From CAVTJX01 sp963735175 (GTDB lineage: Bacteria; Electryoneota; RPQS01), in assembly GCA_963735175.1 (NCBI GenBank), contig CAVTJX010000016.1:744001-808000 (forward strand): 64,000 bases of DNA, in the 5' to 3' direction. Within the stretch, counting starts at the first letter, position 1, and each line of letters starts with the position of its first letter. Shown here piece after piece: positions 29,829 through 38,806 of the stretch. The position numbers were made by a program, and so were the translations under genes. The notes beneath the pieces were generated by a model. It did no database searches. It saw nothing but the letters and a program-made list of their open reading frames with translations, and had not been told where the DNA came from.

Positions 29829-29898
29829 GTAGGGGCGGGTCAAGCGCCACTCATCTTTCCGCCTCACCGCCGCCGCATCGTCGCGCGACCCGCCCTTT
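29829..29898. repeat. Dispersed palindrome family A, long copy 4
   Basis: GTAGGGGCGGGTCAAGCG at one end, GCGACCCGCCCTTT at the other; aligns over about 70 bp with the copy at 18685-18756. It lies between the stop of the flavoprotein gene (29903) and the start of ygeY. Confidence 0.75.
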
Positions 29899-29902
29899 CC
29901 TC

Positions 29903-30813
29903 TCAAGAAACGGCACGAGCAACATAATGGGGCGTGAGCGTGCCCGTCAATTCCGCTCAGGGAACTCACACCGTGCGCGCCGCACCATTCAGCAATCTCG
30001 GTCAACATTTCGGGGATCAGCTCCGGCCCCCGCCGGATCAGCGCCGTGCAGCATTCCACCGCCGTGGCCCCCGCCAGTAAAAATTCAATCACGTCCTTTC
30101 CCGTCGTCGCCCCGCCGCAGGCAATCACCGGGAATCTTCACCGTGCGCGCAATGTCGTACACGCAGCGCAGGGCAATCGGCTTGATCGCCGGCCCCGAGA
30201 GCCACGCATACGGCTTGTCTTCGCCCAGGCGGCTCGCGCGCTTCTCAATGTCAATCGCCACTACCGGCCCGACGGAATTGATCGCCGTGATCCCGTCCGC
30301 GCCCCCCGCCTCGCAGCCCCGCGCCGCCGCCACAATATCCCGCGCGTGCGCCGACAATTTCAGAAAGACGGGTTTCCCCAGTGCCAGCGGCTTGATCGCG
30401 CGCACCGCCGTTTCCAGCGCCGCCGGATCGTCGGCGATGTAATGCGTCGAAAATTCAAACCCATCCACCAGCGGCGCGAATTGCGGCACGAGGAACTGCA
30501 AATCATCGAGGCTGTAGCCGAGCGATACGATCAGCGGCGAAGTGCGTTGTCCCAGCGCGGGCAGAATCTCCATCAGCCACTCGTCATAGGGCCGCTCCGA
30601 CCACTTCTCCACGTTGAAGAACAGCTCGCCCTCAAAGGCCATCGCGGGCCGGGGCACATGCGGCACGGCGCGCGAAATCGTCTTCGTCACCAGCGCGCCC
30701 ACCCCCGCCGCTTCCAGCTTGCGCAGCTTCGCAAGGCTGTCCCCCGGCGGGCCCGCTCCCCGGCAGCAGCGGATTCGAAAGTTCAGACTCGCCAGTGTCA
30801 CCGTCAAATCCAC
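29903..30813 (-). CDS. Dihydroorotate-dehydrogenase-like flavoprotein (four frame breaks)
   Basis: FMN-binding TIM-barrel oxidoreductase of the dihydroorotate dehydrogenase/PreA family, about 302 residues repaired. Motifs: NPLLPGSGPAG (family: NPxxxASG), PLIVSLGYS, GKPVFLKLSAHA with the phosphate/substrate Lys, GGADGITAINSVGP, and KIP-VIACGGATTGKDVIEFLLAGA, the FMN-phosphate loop. Breaks: about 30772 and 30740 (N terminus), 30133 (extra G before VIACGG) and 29953 (extra base). The last repair gives the end SELTGTLTPHYVARAVS at 29903, so the longer frame to 29808 is an artefact running into the repeat. In this locus it may reduce or oxidise a purine-derived intermediate, the step given to YgfK elsewhere; this is inference. 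Confidence 0.75.
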
Positions 30814-30846
30814 AAAACAATCTCCTGCTTGATCAACATCGATTCG

Positions 30847-30955
30847 GTAGGAATGGCTTGCCGTGTCCTCGTCTTGGCATTTCTGCTGCCCCTTTCTTGC
30901 TTCCCCCCATCTTATGGGGGGAATACAAGGGGGGTGGGGCCGGGGGATAGGGGTG
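30847..30955. repeat. Palindromes of families B and D after ssnA
   Basis: 30847-30871 is a decayed family B unit (TAGGAATGGCTTGCCGTGTCC). 30888-30955 holds a family D unit: TTCCCCCC (30901-30908), loop ATCTTAT, GGGGGGAA (30916-30923), then a G-rich tail ending GGGGGATAGGGGTGG. The same tail occurs inverted at 49348-49412. Read from ssnA, the hairpin could also stop transcription, though no T run follows. Confidence 0.65.
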
Positions 30956-30966
30956 GACGCAGACTT

Positions 30967-32353
30967 CTACACCGGCAAATTCGCAAACCGCTTCCACACC
31001 TGAGCCGCGCAATCCCGTGCCTCAGCGTACAATTCCGTTTCGTCGACATCTCGCAGCCGCCCATCTTCCACCACGGCTTCGCCATTGGCATATACCCACC
31101 GCGCTTCGCTGTTGCCGCTCAGCGCGTAGACGATGTGCGCCATAACATTGCCGGCATCCAGCGATGTCGGCGCGGCATACGGAAAGATCGCAAAGTCTGC
31201 CGCCGCACCCACGCGCACCGTCCCCACGTCGCGACCAAACAATTCCGAAAGATAGGTCGCCGGATTGCCGAACTGCATCTGTTCAAATCGCGCGAACGCC
31301 GCCCTGTGATCCGCACCCAGTCCCGCATGCAGAAAGTAGGCGAAGCGCAACGCCGCCAGCGGATTGGAATGCATCCCGTCCGTTCCCAGCAATACGCGGT
31401 CCGCGCGGAATTTTGCCGGATCGCTGTAACCCACGTAGTTGTTACAGTTTGATTCCGGATTAAGCGCCACCCACGCGCCGCTCGTGCGGATCGTCTCGAG
31501 TTCACCCTCGGACAAGTGAATTCCATGCACCAGCAAGCTCTGCGCATTCACGAGTCCGTACGCGTCCAGCCGCGCCAGCGGCCCTGAGAAACCCTGCGCC
31601 TGCGCGTGCTCGACGTCACAGCGATCCTCGGCCACATGCACGTGCACCGGCAGTTCCGCGGGCTTTGACTTCGCAATTTTCGACAGCGACGGATCGCTCA
31701 GCGTGAAGCTCGCGTGCAGGCCCAGCATTCCCCGGCAGTGAGCGTCTGTCCGCGTGTGCCTTGCAGAAGTCCAGATTTTCCGCCAGCGCCGCCTCGAAGA
31801 CCTTCGGCCCGTTGCGGTCCGAAATCTCAAAACAATGCGCGCTGGTCACGTGCAGCGCTTTCGCTTCGCGGGCCAGCGCCTTCAAACTGCCGCGCACCGC
31901 GCGTGGCGAAGAATGGTGGTCGATGATCCGTGTGCAGCCATGCTTCAGCCCTTCCGCGAGCGCCACTCTCGCCGCGAGTGCCACCGCCTCAAGATCCAGC
32001 GCCCGGTCCAGCCGCCACCACAAGTGATTCAGAATTGCCGGAAAATCCGCCATCGGCCCGCCGCTGTTCAACCCGCGGGCGAAGGTCGAATAAAGATGAT
32101 GGTGCGCGTTCGTGAGTCCGGGGAGTAGCAGACTGTCCGGCAATTTCACATGCCGCGCTTTCTCCGACCGGGTGCGCAGCGCGTCCGCTTCCGGAGAACG
32201 GTCGGCGGCTGTGTAAATTCCGGTAATCCGGCCCGCGTTCAAAAACACCTCCGCCGCGGACAAAAATGTCCCGGCGCCATCGTACAAACTACCCACATGG
32301 AAGACCGTGTCCGGCGCCACGCTCACAAGCCGCCCTTTCCCCAAGGCCGTCAT
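30967..32353 (-). CDS. ssnA: SsnA-type aminohydrolase (one frame break)
   Basis: Zinc amidohydrolase of the SsnA group, a conserved member of anaerobic purine clusters, probably hydrolysing an amino or ring C-N bond. About 462 residues repaired. Motifs: LPGLTNAHHHLYSTFARG (metal HxH), LPVHVHVAEDRCDVEHA, LVHGIHLSEGE and LLGTDGMHSNPLAALR (metal Asp). An extra A near 31728 breaks the frame after RRSLPG; MLGLHASFTLSD continues in the next frame. First gene of the minus-strand locus, with its start 234 nt from the divergent MarR gene. The ribosome-binding site is weak (TAAAG). Confidence 0.88.
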
Positions 32354-32448
32354 ACTTTAGCCGATTGACATCTATAATGTGCAGCATCCTACGTTCAGAT
32401 GCAAATGTTTTGGGTGCAGTCCGAATGACTCATGGAGACCGGACATTT

Positions 32449-32572
32449 ACTGAATCAGTCACTTTTATAAAGGATATGCGGATATGGCAAGTAAGATATA
32501 AATACTGCTGCCGATGCTCTATAAAGAGGAACCGGTATGGCCTGCAGGGCGTTGAATTATGTAACTTGTTAC
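32449..32572. promoter_or_regulatory. Candidate operators between ssnA and marR-type gene
   Basis: Two short perfect palindromes: ACTGAATCAGT (32449-32459) and GTAACTTGTTAC (32561-32572), the latter 15 nt before the MarR-type start. MarR-family proteins bind palindromes of about this size and often control their own operon, so these are candidate autoregulatory sites. A TATAAT hexamer lies near 32371 but has no good -35 partner. Confidence 0.35.
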
Positions 32573-32587
32573 CTATCTGGAGCGGCT

Positions 32588-33117
32588 ATGGGCGTTTTCA
32601 GGATCGATCGAACCGATCGCGATGTGGCGTACTTATGCACCCGAATTGCGCGAGTCGTACGGGGACAATTGGACGCCCGTTTCGCGCCATTCGGCTTGAA
32701 TTCGCCGGAAGCCATGATTCTGCTCGAGTTGGATCACCGCGGACCGTGCTCCGTTAACGCAACTCGGCCGTGCATCCGCGCCAAACGCATCCGTCTATTT
32801 TAAAACAGGTTAGCCACCTGATGCAAGCCGCGCTCGTAACCTGTTCGATCGGCCTCAACGATCGGCGCGTTCGGACTGTGGAATTGACTCCGGCAGCGAA
32901 ACCGCTTATCTTGGAGATCCGGGAAATTATCTCCGCAGTCAATCGCGAAGCGTTGAAAGACCTTCCGCCCGCGGCTGTCGAACAACTGATTTCTTACCTG
33001 CATTTGATTTACGGCAATCTCACGATTGCTCACAATCACGCGCAAGAACAACATCCGGCGCGCGTCGCCGGACATACCTTCCACTTCCCGCTCGTCCAAA
33101 TGAGGCATCTCCCCTGA
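32588..33117 (+). CDS. MarR-family transcriptional regulator (two frame breaks)
   Basis: Winged-helix repressor, likely controlling the efflux genes that follow. ATG 32588 follows GGAG with good spacing; an earlier ATG at 32537 lacks a site. The N-terminal dimer helix region DVAYLCTRIARVVRGQLDAR is followed by LNSPEAMILLELDHRGPCSV, then the recognition helix LGRASAPNASVYFK in another frame, and QAALVTCSIGLNDRRVRTVELT, the wing, in a third. Breaks lie near 32760 and 32807. The C-terminal dimer helices follow (LKDLPPAAVEQLISYLHLIY). It ends at 33117, overlapping the presumed start of the TolC-type gene. A MarR-efflux arrangement is common; the ligand is unknown. Confidence 0.75.
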
Positions 33118-34408
33118 GCACGTTTCGTTTCCTTCGGCTGTTCGCCGTTATCATTCTCCTCGCCGTCAGTCATTCCGTCCTCGGAAGCGCTCACACTTAG
33201 CGAGGCGCTGAAGAGCGCCGCTCGCAATAACGAGGACATCCGCATCGCCGCCGCCCGGGTGGCTCGCGCCCGCGCCGTCCGCCGGGACGCATTGGCCGGT
33301 CTGCTGCCGTCGGTCACGGGCACGTACACCTACACGCGCCGCGAAAAAGCGGGCACCCGCATTATCAACGGCGAGCGCGTGGTGCTGACGCCGCGGGACG
33401 CCAAGAGCGCGGACGCAGTCGTCGACCTCGCGCTGTTCGACTTTGCCAATTTACCCCGCTTGCAAGCGGCGCAAAAAGACCTGCAGGCGGAGCGCTTCGA
33501 TTCCGCGGACGTCCGCCGCGCGCTGTTGTTTGCAGTCGCGGGGACGTTTTTTGAAGTTCTCTCCGCCGAGCGCCAGGCCGAGGCCGCCGCCAACCGGCAG
33601 AAGGTCGCCCAGCAGTTTGTGGACGACACGCGGCTGAAAGTCGAGGCCGGTCTGGCCAACCGCAACGACCTGACGCGGCTTGAACTGGAGTTGGCATCCG
33701 CCCAGCTTGTGAGCACACAAACGCAGAACACACTCACGAAAACACGGCTGCAATTAGGATATCTGATCGGCCGCGATGTGAATGAGGCGCTGGAGGAACC
33801 GGCGAATCCCGAGGCCGACTACAGCGCCAGCCCGGATGACGTACGCGAAGCGCGGCGGCCCGATTTCCGTTCGGCGGTGCTGCGCAGCGAGGCCGCCCGG
33901 GCGCGAGGGCGTGAGCCCTGGCTCGAGTGGCTGCCGAATCTCGGCCTGCGGCTGACGTACTATCCTCCGGACATTGCCGGCAACCGGCAACAGTAATAAC
34001 GACTGGATTGTGGGCGGCACGTTGAGTTGGAAGCTGTTTAATCCCCGGCTCATCGCTCAAACCGGCGTACAATCCGCGGAGTATCGCGTGGCGCGCGAGC
34101 AGACCCACGCGCTGCGGCGGCAACTGGTGCTGGACAGCCGCAATGCCGACGCCAATCTGGTTGCGGCGCGCGCGGCGGTGAATCAGGCGGACGTCCGGTT
34201 GCGCGTGGCACAGCAGAACGCCGAGGAGGTGCGGGAACGTTTCCGGCTCGGACTTGCCACCGCGATCGAGCAGGCCGATGCCAACGTTTCGGAATTTGAA
34301 GCCCGCGCCGACGTGGCGCGGCAGCGCTTTGCCCTGCAACAGGCGCTTTTAGACCGCGTCCGTGCCGATGGCTATGGACCGGAAGCTGTCTTCCCCGTAA
34401 CTGAGTAA
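33114..34408 (+). CDS. TolC-like outer membrane efflux protein (two frame breaks)
   Basis: Outer membrane channel of a tripartite RND pump. The start is uncertain: the signal peptide (STFRFLRLFAVIILLAVSHS) is open from about 33114 but begins with CTG overlapping the MarR-type stop. Mature protein starts ALTLSEALKSAARNNEDI, the usual TolC/OEP N terminus. Two OEP repeats rich in Ala/Arg/Glu coiled coils follow, for example EVLSAERQAEAAANRQKVAQ and EEVRERFRLGLATAIEQADANV. Breaks near 33190 (extra base) and 33990 (after DIAGN). Eight nucleotides separate it from the adaptor gene. Family assignment is firm, specificity unknown. Confidence 0.82.
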
Positions 34409-34416
34409 TCTCCGCC

Positions 34417-35645
34417 ATGAAAACCTATATGCAAATTCGAAATCCGAAATCCGAAATCCAAGTCAGAAGACGCGTGCGACGCAGGAGAGGCGGGCATTGG
34501 ATTTTGCGTGGATTGGGTCATCATTGGTGGCGCACAGTTCGCTCGGTGCTGATCGTCGGGTGCGGCAGCAAGGAGTAACTCCGCCGGGCAGAAAGGGGCA
34601 ACGCGGCCCGCGCTGAAGTTCCCCGTGGAAGTGACGACGGTAGTCACCCGGGATGTGGCGTTCACCGTTTCGGCCGTGGGTTCGATTCAGGCCTTTGAAA
34701 TCGTACAGGTCACGGCGCGGGTGCCGGGCGTTGTGCAGCGCGTCATGTTCCGCGAAGGCGAGCCGTTCAAGGCCGGGCAACCGCTGGTGGAAATCGAACC
34801 CGAACGTTACGGCCTGGCCGTGCAGTCGGCGCAGGCGCAACTGGAAAAGAGCCGCGCCGAGCAGACGGAAGCCGAAGCCGGCTTGACGCGCCGCCAGGAA
34901 CTGAACCGCAAGAATCCCGACCTCGTGAAACAGGAAGATATCGATTCGTGGCAGACGCGCGTCAGCACCGCCCGGGCCGCCGTCGCGCAGGCGGACGCCG
35001 CGCTGCGGACCGCCCAGCTTAATCTCGAAGACGCCCACGCCGCCGCGCCGATTGCGGGGATCATTCAGACGCGCGAGGTTCAGACCGGCCAGTATGTGCA
35101 ACCCGGCGCGGTAATCGCCACGCTCGTGCGGCGCGATCCGCTGCTGCTTAAGTTCACCGTTCCGGAAGAAGACGCGATGCGCCTGCGCAAGGGCATGGAC
35201 GCGGTGTTCCGCGTGCGCGGCGGCGAACGGGACTACACGGCGCGGATCAGCGCGGTGGCCGAAGCCGCTGAAGCCGTGACGCGCATGGTCGCGATCACGG
35301 CCGAGGTGACGGATCCCGACCGCGAGGTCCTGCGCCCCGGCTCGTTTGCCGAGGTGACGGTGAATCTCGGCGAGCGCAATACTCTGCCGGTGATCCCGCA
35401 GACGGCCATTCGCCCCAGCGATCACGGCTTTCTGGGTTTTGTGGTCAAGGACAGCACGGCCCTCGAACGCGTGCTGAAGCTCGGCTCGCGTTCCGCCGAC
35501 GGCTTCGTGGAGGTCCAGAGTCGGAGTTGAACCGGGCGAGCAGATCGTGATCCGGGGAGCGGAGGCGCTGAAGGACAGCGTCGCCGTCCGGGTGGTGCGG
35601 CCGGGCGCCGCGCGGGATTCGACGGCCGGGAGAGCGCGTTCATGA
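34417..35645 (+). CDS. RND efflux adaptor (membrane fusion) lipoprotein (two frame breaks)
   Basis: Periplasmic adaptor linking the RND pump to the TolC channel. The N terminus has a probable lipobox (VLIVGCGSKE), so it is likely anchored as a lipoprotein; a one-base shift near 34577 separates this from the mature part. Then TTVVTRDVAFTVSAVGSIQA and the biotinyl-lipoyl domain GVVQRVMFREGEPFKAGQPL, the alpha-hairpin (SRAEQTEAEAGLTRRQELN), lipoyl second half APIAGIIQTREVQTGQYVQPG, and a beta-barrel. A second break near 35521 leads to GVEPGEQIVIRGAEALKD and the true end at 35645, overlapping the RND start by 4 nt. Codons 5-13 contain AAATCCG tandem units, so the first 40 residues may be unreliable. 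Confidence 0.83.
34431..34460. repeat. Tandem AAATCCG heptamers
   Basis: About three and a half imperfect units of AAATCCG at the start of the adaptor gene, just before the lipobox-coding part. Too short and too perfect for CRISPR; possibly a small dispersed simple repeat that inserted near the start codon. Confidence 0.5.
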
Positions 35646-38600
35646 ACATCACGGAAGTCTGCGTCCGCCGCCCGGTCTTCGCGTGGATGATCATGGGCGC
35701 CACCATCGTCTTCGGGCTCGTGGCGCTCTCGCGGATCGGTATCAGCCAGTTTCCCGACGTGGACTTTCCCACCATCTCGGTTTCCGTGGCGTGGGAAGGC
35801 GCGGCGCCGGAGGTGGTGGAAAACGACGTCGTCGAGGTGCTGGAGGAAGCGCTCGCGCAGGTGGAGGGCATCAAGAATATCAGCAGCACCGCGCGCCAGG
35901 GCAGCGCGCGCATTTCCATCGAACTGGATTTGTCGCGCAACGTGGACGTCGCGATGCAGGACGTGCAGGCGAAGGTCTCCGCCGCCCAGCGGCAACTGCC
36001 AAAAGACATTGAGCCCCCGGTCATCTCGAAATCCAATCCCGAGGATAATCCGATTCTGTGGATCGGCCTCTCCGGACCGTACCCGCAGCAGCTGCTGAGC
36101 GACATCGCCCGCTACCAGGTGAAGGAGCGGTTGCAGACGATTCCCGGCGTGGGCGAGATCACCGTCGGCGGCTCGATGAATCGCAACATCCGCATCTGGA
36201 TCGACGCCACGCGGCTGGACGAGAAGGGACTGACCGTCACCGACGTAACCAACGCCCTGCAAACCGAGCATGTCGAGCAGCCCGCGGGGCGGCTGGAAAG
36301 CACGGGCCGCGAGATCAGCGTACGCGTGATGGGCGAGGCGCTCGACCTTGAAACGCTGAAGCACATCGTCGTTCACGAAACGGCCGCCGGACCCGTGTAT
36401 CTGAGCGACGTCGCCATTGTGGAAGACGGTTTCGAAGACATCCGCAGCCTGTCCCGCGTCAACGGCGCTCCCGCGCAGGGCATGGGCATCAAGAAGCAGC
36501 GCGGCGCCAACGCCGTGGCCGTCGCCCGCGCCGTCCGCGCCGAAATGGCCAAGATCAACAAGACCCTGCCCGAGGGCATGGAACTCGGCATCAACTTCGA
36601 CTCGACCGTGTTCATCGAGGACTCGGTGGACGAGATCAAGTTCGAGCTGCTGCTGTCGGTGATCCTCACCGGCCTGGTCTGCTGGCTGTTTCTGGGTTCG
36701 CTCTCGACCACGCTGAACGTGCTCTTCGCCATTCCCATGTCGCTCTTCGGCACGCTGGCCGTGATTTACTTCATGGGTTTCACGCTGAACACCTTCACCC
36801 TGCTGGGACTGGCGCTCGCTGTGGGAATTGTGGTGGACGACGCCATCATGGTGCTGGAAAACATTGTGCGCCACGCGGAAATGGGGAAGGACAAGGTTAC
36901 CGCCGCCCTCGAGGGCACGAAAGAGATCACATTTTCGGCGATGGCGGCGACGCTGGCCGTGGTGGCGATCTTCATGCCCGTGGTCTTCATGAGCGGCGTG
37001 ATCGGCAAGTTCTTTCTGCAGTTCGGCGTCACGCTGTGCGTGGCCGTGCTGCTCTCCTACGTCGAAGCCGTGACGCTTGCCCCCGCGCGCTGCGCGCAGA
37101 TTCTCGACGTCTCCCGCGACAAGCGCAACCGCGTCGGACGCTGGGTGGACACGCTCTTTCACCGCCTCGGCCAGAAGTACGAGCACACGCTGGGCCGCGC
37201 GCTGAAGCGCCCCGGCACGGTGATCGCCGGCGCCGGCGTGCTGTTTCTGCTGGCCATCGGGATCTTCCGCATGCTGCCCGGCGAGTTCGTGCCCGCGCAG
37301 GACCAGAGCCGCCTGATGGTGCGCATCCAGATTGCCGTGAGTTCCGACTTGACCGAGGCGGACAAGCTGTTCAAGAAGGTCGAAAACGTGATCAACACCC
37401 AGCCTGAGGTCGTGCGCACGCTGGCTGTTGTGGGCGGCATGGGCGGCGGCGGCAGCATCAGCGGCGGGGTTGTGTTCGTCACGCTGCAGCCGCCCAAACA
37501 GCGCGGTATCAGCCAGGCCGACTTCGGCGGCAAGCTGCGCGGCAAACTGAACGCCATTCCCGGCGTGCGCGCCGTGATTCAGGATCTGTCGCAGCAGGGA
37601 CTCACCGCACAGCGCGGCTTCCCGGTCGAGTTTTCGATTCGCGGCCCGGATTGGAAACGGCTGGAAGAGCTGAGCGACGTCGTGACCGACAAGCTGAACC
37701 AGAGCGGTCTCGTGGTCGACGTCGACACCGACTACCGGATCGGCGTGCCGGAGTTGCGGATTCTGCCCGACCGCGCGCGCTGCGCGGACCTCGGCGTGTC
37801 GGTGGAAGACGTGGCCACGGCCGTCAACGCCCTCGTGGGCGGCGTGCGCACGGGCAAATACAACTCCGGCGGGCGGCGCGTCGACGTGCGCACGCGGCTT
37901 GCTGGCCGAACAGCGCACGCGGCCCGAAGACGTGGCGCGGCTGCGGGTCCGCACGCGCACGCGGCGAGTTGATCCCGCTGTCGTCGCTGGTGACGCTACG
38001 AAGAGAAGCCCGCGTTGCAGTCCATCAGCCGCCGCGACCGCGAGCGCGCGATCTCGTTTTTCGCCAACGTCGCGCCGGGACACTCGCAGGATGAGGCGCT
38101 GAAATACGTCGAAGGGCATGTCGACCGAACTGCCGGCGGGCTACCGCGCGGTGCTGGGCGGCGCCAGCGTCGCCTTCCAGGAGTCGATGAGCAGCCTGCT
38201 CTTCGCCCTCGTGCTCGGCATCATCTTCGCTTACATGGTGCTGGCCAGTCAGTTCAACTCGTTCTCCGACCCGGCTACGGTGCTGACGATTCTGCCGCTC
38301 AGTCTGACGGGCGCGGCGGCGGCGCTGATGATCGCGGGCAAGTCGCTCAACATCTTCAGCATGATCGGCCTGCTGCTGCTGCTGGGCATCGTCAAGAAGA
38401 ATTCCATCATTCTCGTGGACTATGCCAACCAGGGGCGTGCCCTGGGTCTGAGTCCCGCCGACGCGATGCTGCGGCGCGGGACCGATCCGCCTGCGGCCGA
38501 TCCTGATGACGAGCGTCGCCACATTCATGGCGGCGATTCCGCCGGCGCTGGGCCTCGGCGCGGGTTCGGAAATCCGCACGCCCATGGCGATCGCGGTGAT

Positions 38601-38730
38601 CGGCGGCCTGATCGTGTCCACCGCCCTGAGTTTGATGGTCGTGCCGTCCTTTTATGTAAAACTCGCCGCATGGCTGGCAAGACCCAAACGCGCACGGCTG
38701 AAGCAACACGTTCCGGAAATCGTAGAATAG
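35642..38730 (+). CDS. RND efflux permease, HAE1/AcrB type (five frame breaks)
   Basis: Proton-driven inner membrane pump subunit of about 1,030 residues, the family norm. It starts MNITEVCVRRPVFAWMIMGA, with ATGA overlap to the adaptor. Transmembrane region 1 and porter domain GISQFPDVDFPTISVSVAW; TM4 proton-relay aspartates in GIVVDDAIMVLENIVRHAEM; second half starting KRPGTVIAGAGVLFLL and TM10 Lys in LGIVKKNSIILVDYANQG. The N-terminal 750 residues are intact. Five single-base excesses follow, near 37903, 37965, 38005, 38117 and 38480; each moves the frame by +1 and the protein resumes at once (LLAEQRTRPEDVARL, GELIPLSSLVTL, PALQSISRRDRERAISFF, MSTELPAGYRAVLGG, PIRLRPILMTSVATFMAA). Substrates unknown. 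Confidence 0.9.
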
Positions 38731-38748
38731 CAAGACGCGCGAATGCAA

Positions 38749-38785
38749 GCGGCGGCCTCTCCGAAACGGGAGGCCGCCGCTTTTC
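38749..38785 (+). terminator. Intrinsic terminator of the MarR efflux operon
   Basis: Perfect 11-bp stem GCGGCGGCCTC / GAGGCCGCCGC with a 10-nt loop and TTTT directly after, 19 nt past the permease stop. Confidence 0.88.
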
Positions 38786-38806
38786 ATACCCCGGAGTAAG
38801 CCCCGT

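Noticed and set aside
34431..34460. A short CRISPR-like array
   Set aside because: Only a tandem heptamer without spacers, and no cas gene anywhere in the window.
34463..38119. A 1,218-residue open frame on the minus strand opposite the first efflux operon
   Set aside because: It is antisense to a clear RND permease and adaptor, is dominated by His, Arg, Ala and Asp as expected for a GC-rich shadow frame, and shows no domain.
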